A stretch of 64,000 nucleotides of DNA, taken from assembly GCF_001441535.1 (NCBI RefSeq), contig NZ_LMAU01000003.1, positions 547,241 through 611,240 on the forward strand. Direction: 5' to 3'. This document shows positions 23,598-31,686 of this stretch, piece after piece (position 1 is the stretch's first letter; each line of letters starts with the position of its first letter). The stretch comes from Tsuneonella troitsensis. GTDB lineage: Bacteria; Pseudomonadota; Alphaproteobacteria; Sphingomonadales; Sphingomonadaceae. The position numbers were made by a program, and so were the translations under genes. The notes under the pieces are model-generated. The model ran no database searches. It was not told where the DNA came from and saw nothing but the letters and a program-made list of their open reading frames with translations.

Positions 23598-25112
23598 TCA
23601 TCCGGCCAAGGTGAACGCGTTGCGTTCTCCGTCGTTCGATAGCGCGACTTGCGCGCCGAGCGGGTCGCGCGCCTGCATCGCCGCAAGCGAGGCGGGATCG
23701 TCACTGCGGGCGATGAAGCGCTTGCCGTCCGGTAGCCGCCCGATCGCGATGGCATAGGTTGGACCCTCGCGGCCATGGACGACGGTGTAAGTCTCGATCC
23801 TGCCGGCTCCCTCGACCAGGTCGGCGACGACATGCGCGCCGTCGTCGGGTCGCCGTGCCTCGCTCCAGCCGGGGAACGGCGCGGGCTGCGTCGACAGGAT
23901 GAGCGCCGCATACTTGCTCTGGAACCCGCCGTTCGCACCGACGAGGCCGAACGATCCCGGCTTGGCGCGCAGCCCATCGACCATTTCGGCAATTGCATGG
24001 CTCGAATAGCCGTTCCCTGCGCCGCCGAAATACGGAAGCCCGCCGGTCACCGTCAGCCCGCGGGGATCGTCGGCGGACAGGCCGAGATGATCGATCGCGG
24101 TCGAGAATACGGCGACCGGGAAGCACGAATAGAAATCGAACGCATCCATCTGGGTCGCAGTCTTGCCGGCCGCCGCCAGGGCGGCATCGAGCGCGGCGGC
24201 AGCGGCGGGATAGGCGCCCATGTCGGCGCGGTCGAGGATATCGGGCTCCGCGGCGCTCGCCGCGCCGTGAACGAACACCCACCTGTCTTCGGGGATACCG
24301 GCATAGCGCGCTGCGCCTGCCGACATGACCAGGATGGCAGCGCCCATGTTCACCTGGTCGCGCGAGACGACCTTCAGCGGGAAGGGATCGGCGATCATCC
24401 GGTTGCGGGGCGTGATCGTCGCGATGTCTTCGGCCGAGAGGGGTTCGCTTGCCGCGCACGAATTCGGGTTCCTAGCGGCGACCGCGCTGAACGGGGCGAA
24501 CAGGCGCCCCATCGCCATGCGATAGTCCTCGCGGTTCATGCCAAGGCGCGCCCGGCGGGCATTTTCCTGCAAGGCATAGGCGATCGGCGCGCTGACGATG
24601 CCGTGGACGATGCCCTGCTTCGTCAGCATGCGGGCTGAGCCGCGATCTTCGATCTCTCCGTCGCTGGTTTCGGACCAATCGCGCGTCTCGCCCGCGCCGG
24701 ACAGGTGCCGCGTGGACGAAATCGCCTCCGCGCCGAACACCAATCCGGCGGCCACCTCGCCGCGCGCCACCCGCTCGGCCACCTCGATCAGCGCGGTGAC
24801 CGGGGATTGCCCGCCGACCGCTTCCAGGATCGCGTGCTTCGGCCTGAGGCCGACGCGGCGTGCGACCGCCAGGGGGAACTTGTCGGGTTTCCCGAACGGA
24901 AAGGGCGCCGCGCCCGAATCCTCGAACGTGCGGATGGCATGGACCACCCCGACGAGCGGCTTGAGGTCGCGATCCGCTCCTGCATCGGAGAGTGCGCGCT
25001 CGCTCGCCCAGGCGGCGAGATCGGCGGCGCTGCGACCGACGTAATCCGGTTCGCCGATCCGCTCGACGACCTGGCCGACGCCGACGATTACCGGGGTGTT
25101 GTCCGAGGACAT
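23598..25112 (-). CDS. Thiolase-like protein type 1 (TLP1-like), nucleophile cysteine not found
   Basis: A 504-residue protein whose fold and order match the thiolase superfamily (N-terminal PVIVGVGQVVERI, then VFGAEAIS and a late GNGYSSHAIAEM), followed by an extra C-terminal domain (residues about 400-504: GREGPTYAIAIGRLPDGK and on) typical of thiolase-like protein type 1. Where thiolases carry the nucleophile Cys, this protein reads AVGGQSPVTALIEVA, and the usual C-terminal CxG motif is replaced by ANGGFQSKYAA. Thiolytic activity is therefore doubtful. It sits 8 bases after the fused beta-oxidation gene and upstream of acsA, so a role in acyl-CoA metabolism is inferred. Confidence 0.8.
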   Translation of the reverse strand: MSSDNTPVIVGVGQVVERIGEPDYVGRSAADLAAWASERALSDAGADRDLKPLVGVVHAIRTFEDSGAAPFPFGKPDKFPLAVARRVGLRPKHAILEAVGGQSPVTALIEVAERVARGEVAAGLVFGAEAISSTRHLSGAGETRDWSETSDGEIEDRGSARMLTKQGIVHGIVSAPIAYALQENARRARLGMNREDYRMAMGRLFAPFSAVAARNPNSCAASEPLSAEDIATITPRNRMIADPFPLKVVSRDQVNMGAAILVMSAGAARYAGIPEDRWVFVHGAASAAEPDILDRADMGAYPAAAAALDAALAAAGKTATQMDAFDFYSCFPVAVFSTAIDHLGLSADDPRGLTVTGGLPYFGGAGNGYSSHAIAEMVDGLRAKPGSFGLVGANGGFQSKYAALILSTQPAPFPGWSEARRPDDGAHVVADLVEGAGRIETYTVVHGREGPTYAIAIGRLPDGKRFIARSDDPASLAAMQARDPLGAQVALSNDGERNAFTLAG

Positions 25113-25120
25113 GTCAGCGG

Positions 25121-27160
25121 TCAGGCGTTGAACCTCTCGCCTGCATCGGCCTTGCGGCGCAGGTAGTCGCTCACCGGAAGGCCATGCTTTTCAAGCCCTT
25201 CGACGACGGTCTTCAGACCGATCGTATCGGCCCAGAACATCGGGCCCCCGGTGTAGAGCGGCCAGCCGTAGCCGTTGATCCAGACTACATCGATGTCGCT
25301 CGCGCGCTGGGCCATCTTTTCGTCTAGGATCTTCGCGCCTTCGTCCACCATCGGATAGAGGAGCCGCTCGCGGATTTCGTCCTTCGAGATTTCCCGCTGC
25401 GGCTTGCCTTCCTTCGCGGCGAAATCGGCGATGATCTGGCGCGTCTCGTCGGACGGGGTGCGGTTGCGGGCCTCGTCGTAGTCGTAGAAGCCCTTGCCGA
25501 CCTTCTGCCCCCAGCGACCCGCCGCGCACAGCGCATCGCGCAGGGTTTCGATGCGGTTGGGATCGCGGTGCCAGCCGATGTCGACCCCGGCGAGGTCGCC
25601 CATCTGGAACGGCCCCATCGGGAAACCGAATTCGAGCAGGACGTCGTCGATGTCCCAATAGTTCGCGCCTTCCATGATCAGCGCGTTGGCCTGTTGCTGG
25701 CGCGGGCTGAGCATCCGGTTGCCGATGAACCCGGGGCACACCCCCGACACCGCGGCGACCTTGCCGATGGTCTTGGCGAGCTTCATCACCGTCGCCAGCA
25801 CGTCGTGCCGGGTTTCACGCCCACGCACGATCTCCAGCAGCTTCATCACGTTGGCGGGTGAGAAGAAGTGCATGCCCACGACATAGCCGGGCCGCTTGGT
25901 GGCGGTCGCAATCTCGTCGATGTCAAGGTAGCTGGTGTTGGAGGCTAGGATCGCGCCCTGTTTCACCACTTCGTCAAGCTTGGCGAAGACCTGTTTCTTG
26001 ACGTCCATGTTCTCATACACGGCCTCGATCACCAGGTCGCAGTCGGCCAGTTCGGAATAGTCGAGCGTCGGCTTGAGCAGACCCATCGCCTTTTCGACCG
26101 CATCCTCGGTCATGCGGCCGCGCTTGGCGGTATTCTCGTAATTCTTGCGGATGGTCTTCGCGCCGCGGTCGAGTGCTTCCTGCTGCATCTCCAGGATCGT
26201 CACCGGGATGCCGGCGGTCAGGAAGTTCATCCCGATCCCGCCGCCCATGGTGCCTGCACCGATGATGCCGACCCGCTTGATCGGGATCAGCGGGGTGTCG
26301 GCGGGCACATCGTCGATCTTGTTCGCGGCGCGCTCGGCGAAAAAGTAATGGCGCATGGCGGCGGACTGGGTGCCGGACATCAGCTTGCCGAACAGCTCGC
26401 GCTCCTTCTTCACGCCTTCGGCGTAGGGGAGCTCGCCCGCCGCCTTGACCGCTTCGATCGCGGCGTTGGGCGCGTCGAAGCCGCGGATCTTGCGCGCCTG
26501 GCTAGCGCGGAATTTATCGAAGATGTCGGGATCGCGCACCCCGTCCTGGTTCCTGGTGCCCTCCGAGGCGCGCGGGACCGACTGGCCGATCTTGCTGCGG
26601 GCGAAGGCGACGGCGTCAGCCTCCAGGCTGTCCTCGCCGACGATCGCATCGAGCAGGCCGATGCTTTGCGCCTTCTTGGCGCTGATCGGATCGCCGCCGA
26701 CGACCAGCGGCAGCGCGGCTTCGGCACCGACCAGGCGCGGCATGCGCTGGGTGCCGGCAGCGCCCGGGATCAGGCCGAGCTTGACCTCGGGCAGGCCGAG
26801 CTTGGCGCTCGGCACTGCGACGCGGTAGTGGCAGGCGAGCGCCACCTCGCACCCGCCGCCCAGCGCCGTCCCGTGGATCGCGGCGACCACCGGCTTGTCG
26901 CTCGCCTCCATCGCATCGAGCGTTTCGGGCAGGCTGGGGCCCTGCGGCGCCTTGCCGAATTCGGTGATGTCGGCCCCGGCGAAGAACGTGCGCCCGTCGC
27001 AGCGGATCACGATCGCCTTGACGCTGTCGTCGGCAAGGCCGGCTTCGACCTCGCGCTTGAGGCCGGCGCGCACCGCCTGGCCGAGCGCGTTGACCGGGGG
27101 GTTGTTGGACACGACGACCAGCACTTCGCCGTCACGGTGGGAGGAAATCGGATCGGTCAT
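25121..27160 (-). CDS. Fused enoyl-CoA hydratase / 3-hydroxyacyl-CoA dehydrogenase (FadJ/FadB-like)
   Basis: A 679-residue multifunctional beta-oxidation enzyme. Residues 1-190 form a crotonase domain ([20 protein letters not shown] oxyanion region; [20 protein letters not shown] with the catalytic Glu positions). Residues about 290-470 form the NAD-binding dehydrogenase ([18 protein letters not shown]; then [18 protein letters not shown] with the catalytic His), followed by two C-terminal dehydrogenase domains. It converts trans-2-enoyl-CoA to 3-ketoacyl-CoA. A GAGGAG ribosome binding site precedes ATG 27160. No canonical partner thiolase is adjacent; the following gene is a thiolase-like protein lacking the usual cysteine. 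Confidence 0.93.
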   Translation of the reverse strand: MTDPISSHRDGEVLVVVSNNPPVNALGQAVRAGLKREVEAGLADDSVKAIVIRCDGRTFFAGADITEFGKAPQGPSLPETLDAMEASDKPVVAAIHGTALGGGCEVALACHYRVAVPSAKLGLPEVKLGLIPGAAGTQRMPRLVGAEAALPLVVGGDPISAKKAQSIGLLDAIVGEDSLEADAVAFARSKIGQSVPRASEGTRNQDGVRDPDIFDKFRASQARKIRGFDAPNAAIEAVKAAGELPYAEGVKKERELFGKLMSGTQSAAMRHYFFAERAANKIDDVPADTPLIPIKRVGIIGAGTMGGGIGMNFLTAGIPVTILEMQQEALDRGAKTIRKNYENTAKRGRMTEDAVEKAMGLLKPTLDYSELADCDLVIEAVYENMDVKKQVFAKLDEVVKQGAILASNTSYLDIDEIATATKRPGYVVGMHFFSPANVMKLLEIVRGRETRHDVLATVMKLAKTIGKVAAVSGVCPGFIGNRMLSPRQQQANALIMEGANYWDIDDVLLEFGFPMGPFQMGDLAGVDIGWHRDPNRIETLRDALCAAGRWGQKVGKGFYDYDEARNRTPSDETRQIIADFAAKEGKPQREISKDEIRERLLYPMVDEGAKILDEKMAQRASDIDVVWINGYGWPLYTGGPMFWADTIGLKTVVEGLEKHGLPVSDYLRRKADAGERFNA

Positions 27161-27173
27161 TTTCTCAGGCTCC

Positions 27174-28409
27174 TCAAGCGCGGCTGTCGGACAGCGCGGA
27201 ATAGATCAGGGTTTTGAGCTGGCGGCGCACCGGATAGGCGCTGGACGGGTAGACCTGGGTCATGAACACCATCGAGATGCCCTCCACCGGATCGACGAAG
27301 AACGCGGTCGAATAAGCGCCGCCCCAGTAGAATTCGCCCTTGCTCGACGGCATCAGGGTCTTGGCGGGATCGATCACGCAGGCGAAGCCCAGGCCGAAGC
27401 CGACACCGGCGTTCTGGCTTTCGGAGAACAGGCTCTGGGACAGCTGCGTCAGGTCCTGGCCGCCGGGCAAGTGGTTGGCGGTCATCAGGTCGAGCGTCTT
27501 GGGCGCGATGATCTGCGCGCCGTTCAGCTCTCCGCGGCCGATCAGCATGGCGCAGAACTTCTCGTAATCGCCGATGGTGCCGACCAGGCCGCCGCCGCCA
27601 CTGTCGAACTTGCCCGCCTGGCCCAGCCGGCTGGTGCGGCCCGCGTCGATCAGCTTGGCCGGCTGGCCGGGCACGTATTGATACGCGTCCACCAGCCGCT
27701 CAAGCTGGCCTTCCGCGCCGAAGCGGGTGTCGGTCATGCCCAGGGGGCCGAAGATGTGCTGCTGGAAATAATCCCCCAGCCGCATGCCGCTGAGCCGTTC
27801 CACCGCCACGCCCAGCACGTCGGTCGACACCGAGTAATTCCACCGGTCGCCGGGCGAAAACTCGAGCGGGATCTTCGCCAGCTTGGCGATATATTCATCG
27901 CTGTCGAGCTGCGCGCGGGCGAAGTCGAAATTGCTCTCACGATAGGCGGCATCGACGTTGCTGCGCTGCTGGAAGCCATAGGTGAGGCCGCTCATGTGGG
28001 TGAGCAGGTCGACGAAGCGCATGGGCCCCGCCGCCGCGCCCGGCACGAACGGCGCCCCGCTGCCGCCTCCGCCGGCGTAGACCGACAGGTTCTTGAATTC
28101 CGGAAACACCTTGGTCACGGGGTCCTCCAGCGCGACCTTGCACTGTTCGACCAGCTGCATGAACGCGATCGAGGTGACTGGCTTGGTCATGCTGGCGATG
28201 CGGAACAACGCGTCGTCGCGCAGGTCCTCGCGCCCTTCGCCCATCACGCCCATCTGCGCGCGATAGGCGATCTCGCCGTCGCGGGCGACCGACACCTGCA
28301 TCATCGGCAGGCGGCCGCTGTCGAGATAGGCGGTGCGCAGAAATGGCTCGATCCGATTCAGCCGATCCTGATCGAACCCCAGCGCGGTGGCAGTGGTGGT
28401 GTCCAGCAT
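27174..28409 (-). CDS. Serine hydrolase of the class C beta-lactamase/esterase family
   Basis: A 411-residue beta-lactamase-fold (EstB-like) hydrolase. The nucleophile motif is [12 protein letters not shown] (SxxK), the second motif is [11 protein letters not shown] (YxS) and the third is [12 protein letters not shown] in place of the lactamase KTG. No signal peptide is evident, so it is probably cytoplasmic and more likely an esterase or transesterase than an antibiotic-resistance enzyme. It leads a four-gene operon with acyl-CoA genes (13 bases to the next), which hints that it releases the acid that is then activated. It diverges from the acyl-CoA ligase at 28591. Confidence 0.86.
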   Translation of the reverse strand: MLDTTTATALGFDQDRLNRIEPFLRTAYLDSGRLPMMQVSVARDGEIAYRAQMGVMGEGREDLRDDALFRIASMTKPVTSIAFMQLVEQCKVALEDPVTKVFPEFKNLSVYAGGGGSGAPFVPGAAAGPMRFVDLLTHMSGLTYGFQQRSNVDAAYRESNFDFARAQLDSDEYIAKLAKIPLEFSPGDRWNYSVSTDVLGVAVERLSGMRLGDYFQQHIFGPLGMTDTRFGAEGQLERLVDAYQYVPGQPAKLIDAGRTSRLGQAGKFDSGGGGLVGTIGDYEKFCAMLIGRGELNGAQIIAPKTLDLMTANHLPGGQDLTQLSQSLFSESQNAGVGFGLGFACVIDPAKTLMPSSKGEFYWGGAYSTAFFVDPVEGISMVFMTQVYPSSAYPVRRQLKTLIYSALSDSRA

Positions 28410-28590
28410 GACGCGATTCTCTCCCGCATGGCGCCCATCGGCGCTCTTGCGGTCAAGCCATACCCAGCTTTCCGATCAGGGCAAATACTCTCCGCCGCTT
28501 GCCGCCATACCTGCATCTGGAAAGCCCGCTTGCGAAGGCGGCGCGATTGCTCATACAGTCGGGCCAAAGACATAAGCATAAGGGAAAGCG
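28410..28590. promoter_or_regulatory. Divergent intergenic region between serine hydrolase and acyl-CoA ligase genes
   Basis: These 181 bases must hold the promoters of two catabolic transcripts. The ligase has a ribosome binding site (AAGGGA) about 7 bases before its ATG. I could not identify convincing -35/-10 pairs or a strong operator. The double TetR regulator two genes downstream is the obvious candidate to bind here (inference). Confidence 0.3.
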
Positions 28591-30354
28591 ATGCCTGACA
28601 CCAACCTGGCCGAGGTTCTCGGCTGGACGCCGCCCGCGGGCTGGCCCGCGATGAGCCGCGGACAGATCCAGGACAAGCTCACCGCGCCTGGCGAGCGATT
28701 CGAAATGGAGACGATCACCATCCGCGGCGTGCCCACGCGGGTGTGGAAGAACGCGCCGGAAAACCTGCGCGCGCTGATGATGGTCGCGCGCACGCACGGC
28801 GACCGCGAGTTCACCATCTACGAAGACGAGCGGGTGACCTATGCCGCGTTCCACCGCGCGGTGGCAAAGCTGGCGCAGGTGCTGCAGGCGCACGGCGTGA
28901 AGAAGGGCGACCGGGTCGCGCTGGCGATGCGCAACCTGCCCGAATGGCCGGTGGCGTTCTTCGCAAGCGTGACGATCGGTGCGGTGTGCGTCCCGCTCAA
29001 TGCCTGGTGGACTGGCGGCGAGCTTGCCTATGGGCTGGCGGATTCGGGCACCACGGTGCTGATCTGCGATGCGGAGCGGTGGGACCGAATCTCCCCGCAC
29101 ACGGGCGACATCCCCTCGCTGCGCCACGTATTCGTCAGCCGGTGCCTGGGCGACCTCGCCCCACCAGCAGCGCGGCTTGAGGAACTCATCGGCACCACTG
29201 ACGAGTGGAAGAACCTGCCCGATGCTGAGCTGCCTCCGGTCGATATTGCGGCCGATGATGACGCGACGATCTTCTACACCAGCGGCACCACCGGCAAGCC
29301 CAAGGGCGCGCTCGGCACGCACCGCAATCTCGTGACCAACATCTTCTCTGGCGCCTACAACGCCACGGTGTCGGTTCTGCGGCGCGGAGAGGTGCCGCCC
29401 GACCCGGTGCCCAAGACGGCGCTGACGGTGATCCCGCTGTTCCATGTCACCGCCTGCTCGGCCACCCTGATGGGCACGCTGGCGGCGGGCAACACGCTGG
29501 TGTTCATGCACCGGTGGGATCCGGTGAAGGCGTTCCAGATCATCGAGCGCGAGAAGGTCAACGTGACCGGCGGGGTGCCGACGATCGCGTGGCAGTTGAT
29601 CGAGCATCCCGACCGCGAGAACTACGACCTCTCCAGCCTGGAGGCGATCGCGTACGGCGGCGCGCCCTCCGCCCCGGAACTGGTGCGCAAGATCCGCGAC
29701 ATCTTCGGCGCGCTGCCCGGCAACGGCTGGGGCATGACCGAAACGATGGCGACCGTCACCGGCCACTCGAGCGAGGACTACCTCAACCGCCCCACCAGTT
29801 GCGGCCCGCCGGTCGCGGTCGCCGATCTCAAGATCATGAACGAGGACGGCACCGAGGAGCTTCCGGTAGGCGAGGTGGGCGAGCTATATGCGCGCGGGCC
29901 GATGGTGGTGAAGGGGTACTGGAACAACCCGGAAGCCACTGCCGAGACCTTCATCGACGGCTGGGTGCGCACCGGTGACCTCGCCAGGCTCGACGAGGAG
30001 GGCTTCTGCTACATCGTCGACCGGGCCAAGGACATGATCCTGCGCGGGGGCGAGAACATCTATTCGTCCGAAGTCGAGAACGTCCTCTACGATCACCCCG
30101 CGGTGACCGACGCGGCGCTGGTCGGCATCCCGCATCAGCAGTTGGGCGAAGAACCGGCAGCGGTGGTCCACCTCGCACCCGGCACGACCGCCACCGAGGC
30201 TGAACTGCAGGCCTGGGTTGCCGAGCGGCTGGCCAAGTTCAAGGTGCCGGTCCGGATCCTGTTCAGCGCGGACACGCTGCCGCGCAACGCCAACGGCAAG
30301 ATCCTCAAGAAGGACCTGAAGGCGCTCTTCGAACAGCCGCCCGGGCAGCGCTGA
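28591..30354 (+). CDS. AMP-dependent acyl-CoA synthetase (class I adenylate-forming ligase)
   Basis: A 587-residue acid:CoA ligase. The ATP-binding motif is IFYTSGTTGKPKGALGTH near residue 230, then the GWGMTETMATVTGHSS region, the hinge DRAKDMILRGGENIYSSE and the C-terminal catalytic lysine in LPRNANGKILKKDLKA. These assign the mechanism (acyl-AMP then acyl-CoA) but not the chain; the family covers fatty, aromatic and terpenoid acids. It is followed after 7 bases by the TetR-type regulator and sits opposite the hydrolase/beta-oxidation operon, so it probably performs the first activation step of that pathway. Confidence 0.92.
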   Translation: MPDTNLAEVLGWTPPAGWPAMSRGQIQDKLTAPGERFEMETITIRGVPTRVWKNAPENLRALMMVARTHGDREFTIYEDERVTYAAFHRAVAKLAQVLQAHGVKKGDRVALAMRNLPEWPVAFFASVTIGAVCVPLNAWWTGGELAYGLADSGTTVLICDAERWDRISPHTGDIPSLRHVFVSRCLGDLAPPAARLEELIGTTDEWKNLPDAELPPVDIAADDDATIFYTSGTTGKPKGALGTHRNLVTNIFSGAYNATVSVLRRGEVPPDPVPKTALTVIPLFHVTACSATLMGTLAAGNTLVFMHRWDPVKAFQIIEREKVNVTGGVPTIAWQLIEHPDRENYDLSSLEAIAYGGAPSAPELVRKIRDIFGALPGNGWGMTETMATVTGHSSEDYLNRPTSCGPPVAVADLKIMNEDGTEELPVGEVGELYARGPMVVKGYWNNPEATAETFIDGWVRTGDLARLDEEGFCYIVDRAKDMILRGGENIYSSEVENVLYDHPAVTDAALVGIPHQQLGEEPAAVVHLAPGTTATEAELQAWVAERLAKFKVPVRILFSADTLPRNANGKILKKDLKALFEQPPGQR

Positions 30355-30361
30355 CCTGGCG

Positions 30362-31609
30362 ATGGGAGAGGGGACCCACGCCAAGCCGAACGAGACCGAC
30401 CGCTTCGAACGGCGGCGGCAGGATGTCATTCATGCAGCGTCCGCGCTGATCAACGAACTGGGGGTCAAGGGCACCACGTTCGCCGAGCTCGCGCGCTCGG
30501 TCGGGCTCAACGCCACCAGCATCACCTATTACTTCGACCGCAAGGACAAGCTGGTGGTCGCGGTCTACGAAGCGACGCTGGAATGGCTCGAAGCAGCGGC
30601 GGCGGAGGCTGCCGCGCAGCCGACGCCGCAGGAACGGGTGCGCTCGTTCGTGCGCGCGCACGTCGCGCTCCGCCGCCGGATTCGCGGCGGCGAGAGCGGG
30701 CTGATCACCGCGCTCAGCGAAATCCGCACGCTGGGCGAAGCCGCGCAGGCGCCGCTGCTGGCGCAATACGCGCGGGTGCTCGATCACGTGCGCGCGTTCT
30801 TCGGCGACGGGCGCGGCGGCCTCAAGCGGTCGCTCGACACGGCGCGCGCGCACATCCTGCTGGAAGCGATGTTCTGGTGGCCGGTATGGTCGCTGCGCTA
30901 TTCGACGCATGACTTCGATCGCCTTGAAGCACGGATGTTCGATATCTTCGCCCGCGGCCTGGCGGGGGAGGGGCGGGGCTGGTCGCCGCAGACGCTGGCG
31001 AACGAATCCTGGCGCGGCGGGGACGATGATGACGCGACCGGCGCATTCCTCCGGTCGGCGACCGTGATGATCAACCAGCGCGGTTACCGGGGCGCATCGG
31101 TCAACCGCATCGCGGCGGCGCTGAATGTCACCAAAGGCAGTTTCTATCATCATCACAACGCCAAGGACGATCTGGTCTTCGCGTGTTTCCAGCGCAGTTA
31201 CGATCGCCTGTCAGCGGTGCAGCTGGCTGCGCGAGAGCTGGCGGGGGACGGGTGGACGCGCACCGCGAGTGCGCTGGCAGAGCTGATCGACCTGCAGTTC
31301 CACGATCCGATGCCGCTGCTGCGGACCACGGCGCTGCAGGCGCTGCCAATGGGGGATCGGGGCAGCGTGGTCGTGCGGTCAAATCGGCTGGCCAATCGCT
31401 TTGCCGGGATGTTGTCTGACGGGATCGCCGACGGGTCGGTGCGCGCGGTCGATCCGCTGGTGGCGAGCCAGCTGATCATGCCGGCCCTGAACGCCGCGTA
31501 CGAGGCGCGCGGCTGGGCGGCCCGGCAGCCGGACCCTGCGCTGGCGGTCAAACTGTATGCCTGGACGCCGTGCGCGGGCGTGTTCACCGATCCGCCCGAA
31601 GTCGGCTGA
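30362..31609 (+). CDS. Double TetR/AcrR-type transcriptional regulator (two HTH domains in one chain)
   Basis: A 415-residue protein, about twice a normal TetR regulator. A first TetR HTH is seen at residues about 18-65 (TTFAELARSVGLNATSITYY followed by FDRKDKL), then a ligand-type helical domain. A second HTH appears at about 225-275 (GASVNRIAAALNVTKGSFYH followed by HHNAKDDLV) with its own helical domain. It probably represses the adjacent acyl-CoA genes and responds to an acyl-CoA or free acid. It lies 7 bases after the ligase gene. The single chain could mimic a TetR dimer or bind two half-sites; this is inference. Confidence 0.86.
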   Translation: MGEGTHAKPNETDRFERRRQDVIHAASALINELGVKGTTFAELARSVGLNATSITYYFDRKDKLVVAVYEATLEWLEAAAAEAAAQPTPQERVRSFVRAHVALRRRIRGGESGLITALSEIRTLGEAAQAPLLAQYARVLDHVRAFFGDGRGGLKRSLDTARAHILLEAMFWWPVWSLRYSTHDFDRLEARMFDIFARGLAGEGRGWSPQTLANESWRGGDDDDATGAFLRSATVMINQRGYRGASVNRIAAALNVTKGSFYHHHNAKDDLVFACFQRSYDRLSAVQLAARELAGDGWTRTASALAELIDLQFHDPMPLLRTTALQALPMGDRGSVVVRSNRLANRFAGMLSDGIADGSVRAVDPLVASQLIMPALNAAYEARGWAARQPDPALAVKLYAWTPCAGVFTDPPEVG

Positions 31610-31630
31610 ATAACTAGATTTGTGGCAACG

Positions 31631-31664
31631 AAAAGGGGCCGGATACCTCGCGGTACCCGGCCCC
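31631..31664 (-). terminator. Rho-independent terminator for the TonB-dependent receptor gene
   Basis: A GC-rich inverted repeat (GGGGCCGG at 31635-31642 pairing with CCGGCCCC at 31657-31664, extended inward by ATACC/GGTAC with one mismatch and a TCGC loop). Read on the minus strand it is followed by TTTT, so it terminates the receptor transcript that ends at 31687. On the plus strand it lacks a T-run but could still stop the regulator transcript partly. Confidence 0.75.
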
Positions 31665-31686
31665 CTCCCGATCAATTAGCCTGCGA

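Noticed and set aside
21766..23757. Long plus-strand open frame opposite acsA (over 600 codons)
   Set aside because: It lies wholly opposite a strongly conserved gene and has no recognisable domain; high GC content keeps antisense frames open.
27174..28409. Beta-lactamase resistance gene
   Set aside because: It lacks the KTG motif and signal peptide and sits in a lipid catabolic operon; an esterase-type hydrolase is more likely.
26895..28598. Long plus-strand open frame opposite the fused hydratase/dehydrogenase and serine hydrolase
   Set aside because: Antisense shadow with His/Arg-rich composition and no family features.
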